Positions 7,039 through 7,795 of a DNA stretch of 7,795 nt are shown here, piece by piece. The notes under the pieces were generated by a model. It saw nothing but the letters and a program-made list of their open reading frames with translations. It was not told the DNA's origin and did no database searches. Position numbers and translations under genes: made by a program. Source of the stretch: an uncultured Enterobacter sp. (GTDB lineage Bacteria > Pseudomonadota > Gammaproteobacteria > Enterobacterales > Enterobacteriaceae); contig CAMKZP010000166.1 of assembly GCA_946477805.1 (NCBI GenBank), forward strand, positions 1 to 7,795, written 5' to 3'. Each line of letters starts with the position of its first letter. Positions within the stretch are counted from its first letter, which is position 1.

Positions 7039-7047
7039 AAGGATGGA
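7039..7047 (+). promoter_or_regulatory. sucC ribosome binding region
   Basis: AAGGA (7039-7043) is 12 bases and a second GGA (7045-7047) eight bases before the sucC ATG. The better match has long spacing and the better-spaced one is weak. As far as I recall, the same AAGGATGGATAGAACAC leader occurs in E. coli, where the sucC start region is regarded as a small-RNA target (Spot 42). That regulation is knowledge of the relative, not shown here. Confidence 0.55.
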
Positions 7048-7055
7048 TAGAACAC

Positions 7056-7768
7056 ATGAACTTACATGAATATCAGGCCAAACAGCTGTTTGCCCGGTAT
7101 GGCTTACCGGCTCCGGTGGGTTATGCCTGTACTACCCCACGTGAAGCAGAAGAAGCCGCATCTAAAATCGGTTCCGGCCCTTGGGTAGTTAAGTGTCAGG
7201 TTCACGCTGGTGGCCGTGGTAAAGCGGGCGGTGTGAAGGTTGTTAAGAGCAAAGAAGAGATTCGTGCGTTTGCTGAACATTGGCTCGGCAAGCGTCTGGT
7301 GACCTATCAAACAGATGCAAACGGCCAGCCCGTAAACCAGATCCTGGTGGAAGCGGCGACCGATATCGCGAAAGAATTATACCTGGGCGCGGTAGTTGAC
7401 CGCAGCTCCCGTCGCGTGGTGTTCATGGCGTCCACCGAAGGCGGCGTGGAAATCGAGAAAGTGGCGGAAGAGACCCCGCACCTGATCCACAAAGTGGCAA
7501 TCGATCCGCTGGCAGGCCCAATGCCTTACCAGGGACGCGAGCTGGCGTTCAAGCTGGGTCTGGAAGGCAAGCTGGTTCAGCAGTTCACCAAGATCTTCAT
7601 GGGTCTGGCGACCATCTTCCTGGAGCGCGATCTGGCGCTGATCGAAATCAACCCGCTGGTTATCACCAAGCAGGGCGACCTGATCTGCCTCGACGGCAAG
7701 CTGGGCGCTGACGGCAACGCGCTGTTCCGCCAGGCGGATCTGCGCGAAATGCGCGACCAGTCTCAGGA
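7056..7768 (+). CDS. sucC: Succinyl-CoA synthetase beta subunit SucC, 5' part, cut by the contig end
   Basis: Beta subunit of the cytoplasmic ADP/GDP-forming succinyl-CoA synthetase. With SucD it converts succinyl-CoA, phosphate and NDP to succinate, CoA and NTP. It begins MNLHEYQAKQLFARYGLPAP as in E. coli. About 237 of the usual 388 residues are genomic. The ATP-grasp domain is visible: Lys46 (VVKCQ), the Gly-rich loop GGRGKAGG at 52-59, and the Mg-binding residues Asn199 (EINPL) and Asp213 (CLDGK), at E. coli numbering. The C-terminal CoA-ligase-type domain is absent. The frame stays open to the last base, but the bases after 7768 are adapter. The last genomic codon is therefore an incomplete GA, where E. 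coli has Glu in DQSQEDPRE. The apparent tail DCLLYTSPS is an artefact, and the gene is not a real pseudogene. sucD is expected next. Confidence 0.96.
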
Positions 7769-7795
7769 CTGTCTCTTATACACATCTCCGAGCCC
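7769..7795. other. Sequencing adapter remnant (Tn5 mosaic end plus Nextera-type adapter)
   Basis: CTGTCTCTTATACACATCT (7769-7787) is exactly the 19-base hyperactive-Tn5 mosaic end used in tagmentation libraries. The following CCGAGCCC (7788-7795) is the start of the Nextera read-2 side adapter. Natural IS50 ends differ (the outer end reads CTGACTCTTATACACAAGT), so this is not a transposon insertion. The sucC frame departs from the family sequence exactly at this junction. Treat these bases as vector or adapter and trim them. Confidence 0.97.

Noticed and set aside
7769..7787. Real Tn5/IS50 insertion in sucC
   Set aside because: The 19 bases match the engineered mosaic end and not the natural outer or inner IS50 ends, and the following bases are library adapter rather than transposon.
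1..7795. A previously undescribed system in the window
   Set aside because: Every coding base belongs to well-known TCA-cycle genes in their usual order, with intact active sites and no extra gene, mobile element, CRISPR array or RNA gene that I can support.

Overview
The window is a stretch of core chromosome from an enteric gammaproteobacterium. It covers the succinate dehydrogenase / 2-oxoglutarate dehydrogenase / succinyl-CoA synthetase cluster, in the order sdhD (3' end) - sdhA - sdhB - sucA - sucB - sucC (5' part), all on the + strand. From recall of the families, the proteins are near-identical to the Escherichia coli K-12 versions, with the same lengths or one to two residues more. 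Gene order matches E. coli. Small differences (a two-residue insertion in SucA, a different SucB linker) and a GC-rich palindromic repeat between sdhB and sucA suggest a relative such as Enterobacter, Leclercia or Klebsiella rather than E. coli itself. The genus cannot be fixed from this sequence alone.

Layout. Bases 1-159 are the last 52 codons of sdhD, with the haem ligand His and the quinone-site Tyr visible. sdhA (159-1925) starts inside the sdhD stop codon, and sdhB (1941-2657) follows after 15 bases. A 270-base non-coding gap (2658-2927) holds a nested palindromic element, then a ladder of small perfect hairpins ending at the sucA ribosome binding site. sucA (2928-5735) and sucB (5750-6970) are 14 bases apart. 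An 85-base gap with a REP-type palindrome precedes sucC, which begins at 7056 and is cut by the end of the window.

How the genes work together. SucA (E1o) and SucB (E2o), with the shared E3 (Lpd, encoded elsewhere), convert 2-oxoglutarate to succinyl-CoA. SucC with SucD (beyond the window) converts succinyl-CoA to succinate and makes a nucleoside triphosphate. SdhABCD oxidises succinate to fumarate and passes electrons through FAD, three Fe-S clusters and haem b to ubiquinone in the inner membrane. The window therefore encodes three consecutive steps of the oxidative TCA cycle.

The last 27 bases (7769-7795) are not genomic. They are the Tn5 mosaic end followed by the start of a Nextera-type sequencing adapter, so sucC is truncated artificially at a contig end. 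I see no mobile element, CRISPR array, defence system or undescribed gene. The points worth a second look are the adapter and the structured sdhB-sucA intergenic region.
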